A DNA stretch of 59,388 bases from DASZHA01 sp035938265 (GTDB lineage: Bacteria > Chloroflexota > Dormibacteria > DASZGP01). The stretch spans positions 1 through 59,388 of the forward strand of contig DASZHA010000026.1 in the NCBI GenBank assembly GCA_035938265.1, read 5' to 3'. The notes under the pieces were generated by a model. That model saw nothing but the letters and a program-made list of their open reading frames with translations, was not told the origin of the DNA and did not search any database. Made by a program: the position numbers and the translations under genes. The number at the start of each line of letters is the position of its first letter. Positions within the stretch are counted from its first letter, which is position 1. Of this stretch, positions 25,355-35,109 are shown piece after piece.

Positions 25355-26197
25355 TCAGCCGCCCACTAGCGTCGTCAGGTCAAAGATGTTGGAGGGCTTC
25401 TTGATGTCCTGCGTCTTACCGAAATCGTTGAGGTCGAGGGTGGCCGTCCCGGTGAAGTCGGTGGACGTCCCGGTGCTGCTGCTGGGCGTGGGCGAGCTCG
25501 AGCTGCACTGGCCGGACCCAGCCGAGCTCTTGCCGAAGCTCTTGCTGGCGTCGCTGGCGGCGAGCCGCACCGGGTAGTGGGGTGAATCGAGGCCGACGTA
25601 GAGCTTGGTGCCGGAGTCATCCTTCTGCTGCAGCACCACCGCCTTGGTCCCGTTGACGGTGTCGGTGCCATTCTTCACCGGGGTGCCGATGCCGTCGAGG
25701 CAGTCGGCGAAGGCCGAGGGGTCAATGAAGGGCTTGAACGAGGAAGCGAAGTCACCGGCGCTGCCGAGGTCGACGTAGTTGTCGTCGATCTTGTCGAGCA
25801 CGCCGGGGATCGACGCCGCGGCGGCGCCGAGGGTCTTGGCCCAGAAGTCGCGGCCCTTGAGGTAGGTCTTGCCATCCACCGAGATGAACTGGGCGGTGAC
25901 GCCCTCGGTGGTGATCGACCCGGTGGCATTGCCCTTGCCGTCGCCGGTGATCGTCAGGCCGAAGTCCTGGCCCTTGGGGTCCTTGGCGGTGAACTTGATG
26001 GCCATGCTCTTGGTCCCCTTGAGCGCGTTCTTGGCGTCAGTGAGGATGTCCTTGGGGTCTTTCTGGTCATAGGAGCTGAGGCTGATGCCCCCGCCACCCG
26101 AAGTGCCGGGGAGGTCGCAGGCGGCGACGGTCAGGGTGAAAGCCGCCAGCATGGCAAGCAACGCAGACGCGCGCGAGATCCGTAATCCCTTGGTCAA
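25355..26197 (-). CDS. LppX/LprAFG-like lipoprotein 1
   Basis: 280 residues. The signal peptide ends in lipobox VAAC (AFTLTVAACDLPG), so Cys27 would be lipidated. The mature part follows the LppX/LprAFG pattern: DAKNALKGTKSMAIKFTAKD, then GNATGSITTEGVTAQFISVDGKTYLKGRDFW, then TVNGTKAVVLQQKD with LDSPHYPVRLAA. In mycobacteria this fold carries acylated glycolipids to the outer layer. Here a lipid-carrier role is inferred. A Gly/Ser-rich stretch follows the Cys, and a Ser/Thr/Pro run lies near residue 235. The TTG start is preceded by GAGGAAGG. It is first cousin to the next gene. Confidence 0.8.
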   Translation of the reverse strand: MTKGLRISRASALLAMLAAFTLTVAACDLPGTSGGGGISLSSYDQKDPKDILTDAKNALKGTKSMAIKFTAKDPKGQDFGLTITGDGKGNATGSITTEGVTAQFISVDGKTYLKGRDFWAKTLGAAAASIPGVLDKIDDNYVDLGSAGDFASSFKPFIDPSAFADCLDGIGTPVKNGTDTVNGTKAVVLQQKDDSGTKLYVGLDSPHYPVRLAASDASKSFGKSSAGSGQCSSSSPTPSSSTGTSTDFTGTATLDLNDFGKTQDIKKPSNIFDLTTLVGG

Positions 26198-26275
26198 ATT
26201 GCCTTCCTCACTATCTCGAATCGGCCCGAATCCGTGGTCCCCGAACCACTGACCCGTGAATTCTCGCGGGTAATG

Positions 26276-27103
26276 CTACTGCGTCGTGAAGAGGCTGGGG
26301 AGGTCGACCGTGTCGGTCGGCTTGGTCACCGAGACGGGCTTGCCGTAGTCGCCATAGTCGATCGTCACGGGCCCGGCGTCGGGGGCCGGGCTGCCGCTTG
26401 GCGCCGGTGCAGGCGTCGCCAGAGCCGCGCACTTGCCAGTGGTGGGCGAGCTGCCGGCGGTCGTGGGGCCGGTCGCTGTCTGGCGCAGCAGCACGTGGGG
26501 CGAGTCGACCGCGATGAAGCGCGAGCCGGCCCGTCCGCCGGGGGAATCGCCCTTGTCCTGGACCTCGATCGCCTTCTTGCCGTTGATCGTCTGGGTGCCG
26601 CCCTTGCTCAGGGTCCCATGGACCCCGAGGCAGTCCGCCAGGGCCGGGGGGCTGAGGCCGCTGCGGGTGGTGCTGTCGCCCAGGCTGTCGAGACCTGAGA
26701 CCCAGTGGTCCCCAATCTTGGATTGGACCAGGGCCTGGACGCTGGGGTCGGGAGTGCCCCCATTGGCGAAGACCTTGACCCAGAAGGCCTGCCCCTTGAT
26801 GTACGTCTTGCCGTCGATGATGACGATGTCGAACTTGGCGTCACCCGTCGCCCCACCGCCGGTGACGTTGCCGTTCTCGTCCGACGAGACGTCGAAGCTG
26901 ATGCTGCCGGCATCCTTGCTGATGGTGCTGAAGGTGACGTGCACGGTCTTGAAGCCACCGGTGTCCTTCCTGGCGTCGGCGATGACCTGGTCGGCGGTCT
27001 TGCTCTCCTCCCCACCGATCGCGATCCCGCCGGTGCTCTGCCCTGGCAGGTTGCAGCCGGCCATAAAGAAGGCCAGCAGCGCAAGCGGATGCGCCCACCT
27101 CAT
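26276..27103 (-). CDS. LppX/LprAFG-like lipoprotein 2
   Basis: 275 residues. A short signal peptide MRWAHPLALLAFFMAGC gives lipidated Cys17. The body has the same plan as the neighbouring lipoprotein: DARKDTGGFKTVHVTFST, NVTGGGATGDAKFDIVIIDGKTYIKGQAFW, TINGKKAIEVQDKG and AVDSPHVLLRQTA. These identities indicate an old tandem duplication. A proline/alanine-rich stretch (PAPAPSGSPAPDAG) lies before the last strand. The ATG comes 3 nt after the previous stop on the same strand, so the two are co-transcribed. Confidence 0.8.
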   Translation of the reverse strand: MRWAHPLALLAFFMAGCNLPGQSTGGIAIGGEESKTADQVIADARKDTGGFKTVHVTFSTISKDAGSISFDVSSDENGNVTGGGATGDAKFDIVIIDGKTYIKGQAFWVKVFANGGTPDPSVQALVQSKIGDHWVSGLDSLGDSTTRSGLSPPALADCLGVHGTLSKGGTQTINGKKAIEVQDKGDSPGGRAGSRFIAVDSPHVLLRQTATGPTTAGSSPTTGKCAALATPAPAPSGSPAPDAGPVTIDYGDYGKPVSVTKPTDTVDLPSLFTTQ

Positions 27104-27106
27104 CGA

Positions 27107-27910
27107 CTACTTGCAGGCAGGGATGGTGGCTCCGGTGTCGTACGTGTAGTTGGTATTGAGAATCGTCCACTCGTTCTGCACGCCGGCGCCATCGGTGAAG
27201 ACCTGGTGGGCATCAACCTCGTCGAAGGCTCCAGTGGCCGGGTTTATGAAAACCTCGATGGTGTTCAAAGTGAAATGTTGGTTGCCAGTCGAGGCTGCGG
27301 TCTGGTCGCCTCTGGCCACCCAATCCAGGTGGCCGTTGATGGTTGTATCCAGAAGGTAGCGCCAGTCCTTGGTCGCCTTAACAGCGGCGAACGGGTCGGT
27401 CTCGGACGCCGCCCCTGGAACCTGGAATTTGGTCGTCTTTCCATCCGCAGTCGTGAAGCAGTAGCGGCCGGTGGCGACATTATGGACGCGATTGGTCTTC
27501 TGGCCCGTGAAATCGCTTTCGTAATCAGCTTGCACCGCCGGTGGATTTGCAATCAGCCGGACTGTGCCTTTGACGTCATATTGGTGTCCTCCCGTGACGA
27601 CCGTTCCGCCCTGATTTGACGTCATGTCCTTGAAAGCGGGGACCAGCTTCAGGGCCGAGTCGACCGCCTGGGCGGGGTCTGCGGGCTTGGTCCTGGCGGT
27701 GGTGGTCGGTTTCGGCGAGAACGACACACCCGCGGCCGGGGCGGAGCCGGGGACGACGTGGGCAAACGGCCCGATGCGGGTTGCGACCAGGACGGCCAGG
27801 CCACCGACGACGACCACCAGGACGATCAGCTGGGCGACCCTCGGTCTTTTCTCCGAGCGGTGTCCGCGGCGCTTGACCTTCGAGTTCAGCGAACTGCTTC
27901 CCGACGGCAC
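27107..27910 (-). CDS. Membrane-anchored extracellular protein, LppX-like relative
   Basis: 267 residues. A basic N-terminus (KVKRRGHRSEKRPR) leads into one membrane helix (VAQLIVLVVVVGGLAVLVA, about 25-43), giving an outward-facing C-terminal domain with no lipobox. The domain loosely echoes the LppX plan: GHQYDVKGTVRLIANPPAVQADYESDF, a YCFTTADGKTTKF strand and WRYLLDTTINGHLDWVARG. Two Cys residues (YCFTT and the final ACK) could form a disulfide. The GTG start lies 6 nt after the clpX stop. The three extracytoplasmic genes after clpX form one unit. Function unknown; lipid binding is a guess from its neighbours. Confidence 0.6.
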   Translation of the reverse strand: MPSGSSSLNSKVKRRGHRSEKRPRVAQLIVLVVVVGGLAVLVATRIGPFAHVVPGSAPAAGVSFSPKPTTTARTKPADPAQAVDSALKLVPAFKDMTSNQGGTVVTGGHQYDVKGTVRLIANPPAVQADYESDFTGQKTNRVHNVATGRYCFTTADGKTTKFQVPGAASETDPFAAVKATKDWRYLLDTTINGHLDWVARGDQTAASTGNQHFTLNTIEVFINPATGAFDEVDAHQVFTDGAGVQNEWTILNTNYTYDTGATIPACK

Positions 27911-27916
27911 GCCGGG

Positions 27917-29191
<1,275 letters not shown>

Positions 29192-29247
29192 CTCTGACCC
29201 CGCTTCACCTTACTCGACCCTCGACATAGGCGCCATAGGCGCGATGC

Positions 29248-29973
29248 CTAGGAGCTGGCTTCAGCCTTCGCCGGCTCAGCCTTCTCGCCGGTCTTGGCGT
29301 CGACCTTTGTGTCGCGCACCAACTTCTCGTCGACCTCCACCTGGATGGCCTCTGCCTTCTCGTGGCGCTGGATGATGTCGTCGATGATCCCGTACTCCTG
29401 GGCCTCCTCCGGGCGCATCCAGCGGTCCCGGTCGCTGTCGACGGCGATCCGCTCTATGTCCTGCCCCGTGTGGTTGGCCAGGATCTCGTTGATCCGGGAC
29501 TTGAGGAACAGGACCTCCTGCGCCTGGATCTCGATGTCGGCCGCCTGGCCCTGGAAGCCGCCCGACGGCTGATGGATCATGATCCGGGTGTTGGGCAGGG
29601 CGAAACGCATGCCCTTGGTGCCACCCGCCAGGATCGGCACCGCCATCGACGCCGCCAGCCCCATGCAAATCGTGCTGATGCGGGGCTTGACGTACTGCAT
29701 CGTGTCGTAGATCGCCAGTCCAGCGGTGATCACGCCGCCGGGGCTGTTGATGTAGATGTTGATGTCCTTCTCGGGGTCCTCGCCCTCGAGGAAGAGGAGC
29801 TGCGCCATGACCAGGTTGGCGATCTGGTCGTCGATCGGCGTGCCGATGAAGATGATGCGGTCCTTGAGCAGCCGCGAGTAGATGTCGAAGGCGCGCTCGC
29901 CCCGGTTGGTGGTCTCGATGACCATGGGGACGAGGTAATCCCGAACTGGCTCCATGTGATCCATATTACTCAC
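29248..29973 (-). CDS. clpP: ClpP, serine protease subunit of ClpXP
   Basis: About 241 residues. LVPMVIETTNRGERAFDIYSRLL is the normal start of the fold. The catalytic triad is present: Ser in GLAASMAVPILAGG, His in MIHQPSGGFQGQA and Asp in DRDRWMRPEEA. About 35 extra charged residues trail the usual end (KLVRDTKVDAKTGEKAEPAKAEASS). I start at the GTG at 29973 because GAGGAGA precedes it; an ATG lies three codons later. It is co-oriented with tig 50 nt upstream and clpX downstream, the common tig-clpP-clpX order. Confidence 0.95.
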   Translation of the reverse strand: MSNMDHMEPVRDYLVPMVIETTNRGERAFDIYSRLLKDRIIFIGTPIDDQIANLVMAQLLFLEGEDPEKDINIYINSPGGVITAGLAIYDTMQYVKPRISTICMGLAASMAVPILAGGTKGMRFALPNTRIMIHQPSGGFQGQAADIEIQAQEVLFLKSRINEILANHTGQDIERIAVDSDRDRWMRPEEAQEYGIIDDIIQRHEKAEAIQVEVDEKLVRDTKVDAKTGEKAEPAKAEASS

Positions 29974-30023
29974 GCTTCTCCTCAATCCAAAAGACACTGT
30001 TCCCGTACCGTGACCAATTCGCC

Positions 30024-31517
30024 TCAGATATCCACCATTCCATCTTCGCGCTCGGGTGCCTGGGGCGCCGCCTCGCCAGCGTCCGGCTCGGCCGGGGAAG
30101 CGTCCGTCGCAGCGGCTGCCTCAACGCCGGCCGGCTCCGCGGGGGCCGGCGCCTCGACGCCGGGAGAGTCCGTTATCTCGGATGCCGCGGCGCTCTCGGG
30201 GAGCCCCGCGGGGTCCTCACCCGGCGCCGGCGGTGACCACCCCTCGCCCCGCGCATGGGCCGCCAGCCAGAGCAGCGCCCACTGCAGCCGCATCCGCTCC
30301 TTGACGTAGGCCTGGACCCGGTCCGACCCCGCCAGCCGTTCGGCGTCCTCGGCCCCGGCGAGGGAGCGGTTGGCCTCGACCTTGGCATGCTCGTCGCTGG
30401 GCTCGAGCCCCTGCTTCTCGGCCAGGGCGTCGAGCACCAGCTCCTGGCGGACGCGCTCGATAGCGGGCTCGCGACGCTCCTGGCGCATCTCCTCGAGGCT
30501 GGCGCTTCCGGAGGCGAAGAAGGTGTCCAGGTCGATGCCCTGCTGGCCCAGGTTGATGGCCAGGTTGCGGATCTCGCGGTCGACCTCCTCGTTGACCAGG
30601 AGCTCGGGCACCTCGACGGTGGAGCTCGCCACCAACGCGTCGATGGCGTCCTTCTGCTGCTTGAACACGGCATCGCGGTCGGCGGCGACCTGGAGACGCT
30701 CCTGGAGCCTGCTCCTGAGCTCGTCGAGCGTTTCGCCCGCGCCGGCGGTCTTGGCCAGCTCGTCGTCCAGCGGGGGCAGCTCGTGCTCCTTGATCTCCTT
30801 GACGGTGACGTTGAAGTCGACATCCTTGCCGGCCAGCTCGGCGCGCCGGTAGTCGTCCGGGAGGTGAACAGAGATGGCCTTGGTCTCGTCCTTGCCCATG
30901 CCCAGCAGTCCCTCGTAGAGCCCGGGGATGAGGCGCTCCTTGTCGATGTCCAGCTCCATGTTCTCGGTGGGGTTCTCATCGATCGGCTCGCCATCCTTCT
31001 TGACCACCAGGTCGATGACCAGGTGGTCGCCATCCTTCGCCCGGCGGTTGTCGGCGGGCACCAGCTGGGCCAGCGACTCGCGCACCTGGTCGAGCGCCTC
31101 GTTGACCCGATCCTCGCCGATGGTCTCCTGCTCCAGAGGCGCCTTGACGGCGTCGACGTCGCCGAGGGTCACGTCAGGCTTGACGGTGACGCGGGCCTTC
31201 AGCTTCGCCGGCTGGAGGCGCTCGAACTGCTCCACCTCGACCTCGGGGGTGGCGATGATCTCGAGGTTGTTCTCCTTGACCGCGTCGCCGATGGCCTCGG
31301 GAACCAGGTGCTCGAGGGCATGCTCCCGGAGCGCGGGCCAGCCGATCTCCCGCTCGAGGACAGCCCGCGGTGCCTTACCGGGCCGAAAGCCAGCGACCCT
31401 GACACGCGGCGAGAGGTGCTGGAACGCGAGTTCAATGGCACGCTCGACCTGCTCTGTCGGCACCTCGATCTGCAGCTCGACGACCGACCCCGGTCGGCGC
31501 TCGAGGCTGACCTGCAT
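30024..31517 (-). CDS. tig: Trigger factor, ribosome-associated chaperone
   Basis: 497 residues. The N-terminal ribosome-binding domain (residues 1-110) includes RVAGFRPGKAPRAVLE, equivalent to the GFRxGK signature that docks at L23. The PPIase (FKBP-like) domain spans about 155-240 (DGDHLVIDLV, FNVTVKEIKE). A helical C-terminal cradle follows. The last roughly 70 residues are a Pro/Ala/Glu-rich tail ending EREDGMVDI that E. coli Tig lacks. Trigger factor meets nascent chains at the exit tunnel. The ATG is preceded by TAGACT at 9 nt with no ribosome binding site. Confidence 0.96.
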   Translation of the reverse strand: MQVSLERRPGSVVELQIEVPTEQVERAIELAFQHLSPRVRVAGFRPGKAPRAVLEREIGWPALREHALEHLVPEAIGDAVKENNLEIIATPEVEVEQFERLQPAKLKARVTVKPDVTLGDVDAVKAPLEQETIGEDRVNEALDQVRESLAQLVPADNRRAKDGDHLVIDLVVKKDGEPIDENPTENMELDIDKERLIPGLYEGLLGMGKDETKAISVHLPDDYRRAELAGKDVDFNVTVKEIKEHELPPLDDELAKTAGAGETLDELRSRLQERLQVAADRDAVFKQQKDAIDALVASSTVEVPELLVNEEVDREIRNLAINLGQQGIDLDTFFASGSASLEEMRQERREPAIERVRQELVLDALAEKQGLEPSDEHAKVEANRSLAGAEDAERLAGSDRVQAYVKERMRLQWALLWLAAHARGEGWSPPAPGEDPAGLPESAAASEITDSPGVEAPAPAEPAGVEAAAATDASPAEPDAGEAAPQAPEREDGMVDI

Positions 31518-31526
31518 GGCCAGTGG

Positions 31527-31532
31527 AGTCTA
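31527..31532 (-). promoter_or_regulatory. Putative -10 box of tig-clpP-clpX (TAGACT)
   Basis: TAGACT ends 9 nt before the tig ATG. The identical hexamer sits 8 nt before the patatin and SurA/PrsA-like genes. It lies in a 135-base divergent region shared with the sortase gene. Confidence 0.5.
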
Positions 31533-31652
31533 CACGGGGGCCTCGCCACAGATGGCGCGCCCGCGACGGCATCGGCAGGTCGCCACGCCCGAGCCAGGAT
31601 GACTGCGCTTTTGGACTCTCGCATAGCCGCGGGATAGGATCAGTGGGCTTGC

Positions 31653-33305
31653 ATGGCTGATCAAAAGGACGACAAGGGCGAGAGCAGCGGGAGCCGTCGG
31701 GGCGACGCGGCGCCGACACCACCGCCACGGCCGGGACAGCGAAAACCAGGCGGCCCGGCCAAGGCACCGGCAGCCTCTCGCGTGGTGGCACGATCCGTCG
31801 CCACCAAACCGGCCACGCCTCCAGCCGCCAGGAAACCCGCCAGTAAGGCTGCCGCGGGCAAGGCACCCGCGGTGAAGGCACCGGCGGTTAAAGCTCCAGT
31901 GGTCAGGGCACTTGCAGTCAAGGCACCGGCGGCCAAGGCGCCCCCAGCCAGGGCTGCCGCGGCCAAGAAACCGGCAGCGAAGACACCCGCTCTGAAGGCG
32001 CCCCTAGCCAAGGCGCCCGCAGCACGCAAGCCCCTGGCGAAGGCTGCAGCTTCCAAGCCAGCAGCGATCAAGCCGGCCACCGCCAAGCCGGCCACGGTCA
32101 AGCCGGCCGTCAAGGCCGCGCCCAAGCCGGCGGCCCGGGCCAAGCCTGCCCCCAGGAGGACAGCGCGGGCTGCAGCATCCGCGGCCAGGGCGGCGGCCGG
32201 CGCCGCGGCCCCAACACCCACCAGGAGACCGGCCGGAGCCAAGGCGCCCGCCAGCGCCAGGGCCGTTGCCGCCGGCACACCGGTCAAGAAGCCTGCGGCG
32301 GCCCGCCGAAAGGCGAGCGCGCCCGCCGAGCTGGTGGCGGCAGCCGCCCCGGCTGTCGACGACCCCGGCACGGTCATCTCCGAGTGGCCGCCAAAGATGG
32401 AGGCGCCACCGGAGGTCCGCGGCCGGAAAGCGCCCGCCGCCACAGCCCCGCCGGTGCGCACCCGGCGAAGCCGGCGCGGCGGCGTCATCGCCGCCCTGGT
32501 GGCGCTGGCCACTGGGGTTGTGCTGTCGGCCTTCAGCCTGGGACTGCCGCTGCCCACCATCGGCCCGTTCAACCTGTCCCAGATGATCACCGGCTCCAGC
32601 GTCATCTCGACCCCCAGCTCCGGCGGCTGGACCACCTGGGTGATCATCGCGGCCGTCGTCGTGGCGGTGCTGATGGTGGGCCTGGCGATCGCGACCTCAG
32701 AGAAGAAGGGCTGGCGCTTCGTCCTCGACACCCGCGTCGTCGGCCTGGTCGCCGCCCTGGTGCTGGTCGGCGTCGGCCTCACCCAGCTTTTCCCGCCGGG
32801 TGCCCAGTTCGACATCCGGGAGCTCCCCAACCTGGCCGGCAACGCGCTGCAGGGCATCGGCGCCCAGCCGGAGTCGGGCTACCCGCGCATCCGAATCTCC
32901 CGGGTCTCAATCGACCTGCTCCTGGTGAAGGGTGATGGCAAGACCCCGCCGGTCAAGTACGAGGCCTTCACCTTCCCCAACGCCGACCACCTGCTGGCGG
33001 CCAACAGCGATGGCACGGGCAACAGCTACGTCTACGCCCACGCCCGCAACGGCATGTTCTGGCGCCTCCACGACATGCGCATCGGGGACAACATCGAGGT
33101 CGATTACGGCAACAACAAGGTCTACAAGTACCGGGTCGCCGAGATCCACCCCCAGGTCAACTGGCGCGACCTCACCTGGCTCCAGCCGACACCCGACGAT
33201 CGGCTCACCCTGCAAACGTGCAACGGCTGGAAGGATGACGACCCGCGGTTCATCGTGGTCGCGCGCCGCGTCAGCGACCAGACCGCCATCAACTCAGGCC
33301 AATAG
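31653..33305 (+). CDS. Class E-like sortase with long Lys/Ala/Pro-rich cytoplasmic tail
   Basis: 550 residues. Residues about 1-270 are nearly all A, K, P and V with repeated AKAPA/VKAPA units, resembling histone H1 tails. Three hydrophobic segments follow (VIAALVALATGVVLSAF; WVIIAAVVVAVLMVGLAIA; VGLVAALVLVGVGLTQLF). The sortase barrel covers about 410-545, with catalytic His463 (VYAHARNG), Cys523 (LTLQTCNGW) and probable Arg532 (PRFIVVA). Sortases cleave a C-terminal sorting signal and join the protein to the wall or to another protein. The ATG at 31653 follows a TAGGAT at 31635-31640. No LPxTG-type substrate is seen in the window. The sirtuin start comes 4 nt later. Confidence 0.85.
   Translation: MADQKDDKGESSGSRRGDAAPTPPPRPGQRKPGGPAKAPAASRVVARSVATKPATPPAARKPASKAAAGKAPAVKAPAVKAPVVRALAVKAPAAKAPPARAAAAKKPAAKTPALKAPLAKAPAARKPLAKAAASKPAAIKPATAKPATVKPAVKAAPKPAARAKPAPRRTARAAASAARAAAGAAAPTPTRRPAGAKAPASARAVAAGTPVKKPAAARRKASAPAELVAAAAPAVDDPGTVISEWPPKMEAPPEVRGRKAPAATAPPVRTRRSRRGGVIAALVALATGVVLSAFSLGLPLPTIGPFNLSQMITGSSVISTPSSGGWTTWVIIAAVVVAVLMVGLAIATSEKKGWRFVLDTRVVGLVAALVLVGVGLTQLFPPGAQFDIRELPNLAGNALQGIGAQPESGYPRIRISRVSIDLLLVKGDGKTPPVKYEAFTFPNADHLLAANSDGTGNSYVYAHARNGMFWRLHDMRIGDNIEVDYGNNKVYKYRVAEIHPQVNWRDLTWLQPTPDDRLTLQTCNGWKDDDPRFIVVARRVSDQTAINSGQ
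31770..32290 (+). repeat. Degenerate Lys-Ala-Pro coding repeats in sortase tail
   Basis: Imperfect short units encoding AKAPA, VKAPA, AAKKPA and AKPAT recur throughout this stretch (for example aaggcaccggcg and aagccggccac variants). The unit length is irregular (9-15 nt), so it is a low-complexity protein-coding repeat, not a DNA array. Confidence 0.7.
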
Positions 33306-33309
33306 CCTA

Positions 33310-34071
33310 GTGGCGGTTGCCGACCGCGTCACGGACGTAGCCGGCTGGCTCCGCGCCGCCGGCAACGTGGTGGTCCTCACCGGCGCGGGGATCTCGACCG
33401 ACTCCGGGATTCCCGATTTCCGCGGCCCCAACGGCGTCTGGACCAAGAACCCCCGCGCCGAGAAGCTCTCCGACATCCGCTACTACATGGCCGACCCGGC
33501 GATCAGGGCTGAGTCCTGGCGTATGCGGCTTGAGCGATCCGCCCATCGAGCCGAACCCAATGCCGGGCACCTGGCCCTGGCCGAGCTGGAACGCAAGGGC
33601 AAGCTGCAGACGCTGGTGACCCAGAACATAGACGGCCTGCACCTTGTCGCAGGAAGCTCGCCGGAGAGAGTGATCGAGATCCACGGGACCATGCGCGACG
33701 TGGTCTGCATGAGCTGCGGCGAGCGGGCGCCGATGGAGGTGGCCCTGGAGCGGGTGCGCGCCGGCGAGGAAGACCCTGAGTGCCGGACGTGCGGCGGCAT
33801 CCTCAAGTCAGCGACCATCTCCTTTGGCCAGTCACTGGTGGCCGAGGACCTCGAGCGCGCCCAGCTGGCGGCCGGCGCGGCCGACATCCTGCTGGCCATC
33901 GGCAGCTCCCTGGGGGTGTACCCGGCCGCCTACCTGCCGGCGATGGCCACCCGCTCGGGAGGCAGGCTGGTGATCATCAACGCCGAGCCGACGCCATATG
34001 ACGAAGAGGCGGACGCCGTCTTCCACGAACCGATCAGCGACCTGCTGCCGGAGATCGTCGCCCGCGTCTGA
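33310..34071 (+). CDS. Sirtuin-family NAD-dependent protein deacylase
   Basis: 253 residues from a GTG at 33310. Sirtuin motifs are all present: VLTGAGISTDSGIPDFRGPNGVW (NAD loop), LVTQNIDGLH, the catalytic His in VIEIHGTM, a Cys4 zinc site (CMSC...CRTC) and LAIGSSLGVYPAA with IINAEPTPYD at the ribose pocket. It removes acyl groups from lysines using NAD. It begins 4 nt after the sortase stop, so the two are probably co-transcribed. The Lys-rich sortase tail is a tempting but unproven substrate. It ends 18 nt from the convergent cydB. Confidence 0.93.
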   Translation: MAVADRVTDVAGWLRAAGNVVVLTGAGISTDSGIPDFRGPNGVWTKNPRAEKLSDIRYYMADPAIRAESWRMRLERSAHRAEPNAGHLALAELERKGKLQTLVTQNIDGLHLVAGSSPERVIEIHGTMRDVVCMSCGERAPMEVALERVRAGEEDPECRTCGGILKSATISFGQSLVAEDLERAQLAAGAADILLAIGSSLGVYPAAYLPAMATRSGGRLVIINAEPTPYDEEADAVFHEPISDLLPEIVARV

Positions 34072-34089
34072 CCGCCCGAAGCGCTTTTG

Positions 34090-35109
34090 CTACGCGGCCG
34101 CCGGGTTCTGGCCCTTGAAGACGCGGAAGAGGAGCAGCAGCGAGGGGAAGAGCACCGCCGCCCCAGCGACATAGGCGATCAGCAGCGCTGTCATCACCTC
34201 CGGTGGGCTGGCGCTATTGTCCACGGTGAGATCCGGCGGGACCAAGTAGGGCGCCTGCGCCACCGCCCAGCCAAGCAGGATAGCAGCCACCTGGGCCGGC
34301 GCCGCCAGTCGCGCCAGCCGGTAGTGCCGGCTGTACATCGCCCCCCCGGCGGCGGCGGCGAAGACCACCGCCATGATCACGAGGGGCAGCCCGCGGGTGG
34401 TCAGCCCGGTCCAGAGGCCGGGCGCCTCGGTCGTCAGGAGCGGCAGCGTGACGATCGCCAGCACCAGGGTCACGGCGCCCGCCAGCAACGCGCGGCGGCG
34501 GAAGTCCTCGGCCAGGGCGCTGTCGCCGGCATCGCTCGCCTCCACCGTCAGGTAGGCGGCCGCCAGCCCGGCGCAGATCGAGAGCGCAAGGCCCCCGCAG
34601 ACCAGGCAGAAGGGCGTTGTCCAGACGCCGACCAGGGCGTCGAATGAGGGCGAGGGGTTGGCGGGGACGTCGCCGGCGGCCACCGCCCCGGCGCAGGCGC
34701 CGAGGACGAAGGGGGTCATGATGCTGGCGGCCCCGAAGGCCAGGCCCCAGGGCGTGGTGGTCCTCTGCTCAGGAGCTCCGTGGGCCCGGAAGGCGAACGC
34801 GGCCCCCCGCAGCACAATCCCCAGGAGGGCGAGGCTGAAGGGCAAGTAGAGTCCGACCGCGAGGCGGACGAAGGCCGGCGGGAACGAGGTGAAGAGCCCG
34901 GTGATCAGGAAGATCAGCCAGACATGGTTGGCCTCCCAGACTGGGCCCATCGCCCGCGAGACGGCGCGACGCTGGGCCTCCTTGCGCGGGCCGCGGGCGA
35001 AGAGGTCCCAGACCCCGCCGCCGAAGTCGGCGCCCGCGAAACAGGCGTAGATGACCACCGCGATCCAGAGGACGCCGGCCACCAGGTAGTCCGCCTGGGT
35101 CGCGCTCAC
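34090..35109 (-). CDS. cydB: Cytochrome bd-type quinol oxidase subunit II
   Basis: A 339-residue membrane protein with about eight or nine helices. Family landmarks: AGADFGGGVWDLFA, then AMGPVWEANHVWLIFLITGLFTSFP (the conserved GPVWExNxVW), FRAHG and TTEAPGLWTG. CydB pairs with CydA to reduce oxygen to water using quinol. The GTG start overlaps the cydA stop by 4 nt. No cydX-like small gene or cydCD lies nearby. Confidence 0.96.
   Translation of the reverse strand: MSATQADYLVAGVLWIAVVIYACFAGADFGGGVWDLFARGPRKEAQRRAVSRAMGPVWEANHVWLIFLITGLFTSFPPAFVRLAVGLYLPFSLALLGIVLRGAAFAFRAHGAPEQRTTTPWGLAFGAASIMTPFVLGACAGAVAAGDVPANPSPSFDALVGVWTTPFCLVCGGLALSICAGLAAAYLTVEASDAGDSALAEDFRRRALLAGAVTLVLAIVTLPLLTTEAPGLWTGLTTRGLPLVIMAVVFAAAAGGAMYSRHYRLARLAAPAQVAAILLGWAVAQAPYLVPPDLTVDNSASPPEVMTALLIAYVAGAAVLFPSLLLLFRVFKGQNPAAA

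Noticed and set aside
31770..32290. Possible CRISPR-like or tandem DNA array
   Set aside because: Units are short, irregular and in frame with the sortase, with no spacers. It is a low-complexity coding repeat. No CRISPR array is seen anywhere in the window.
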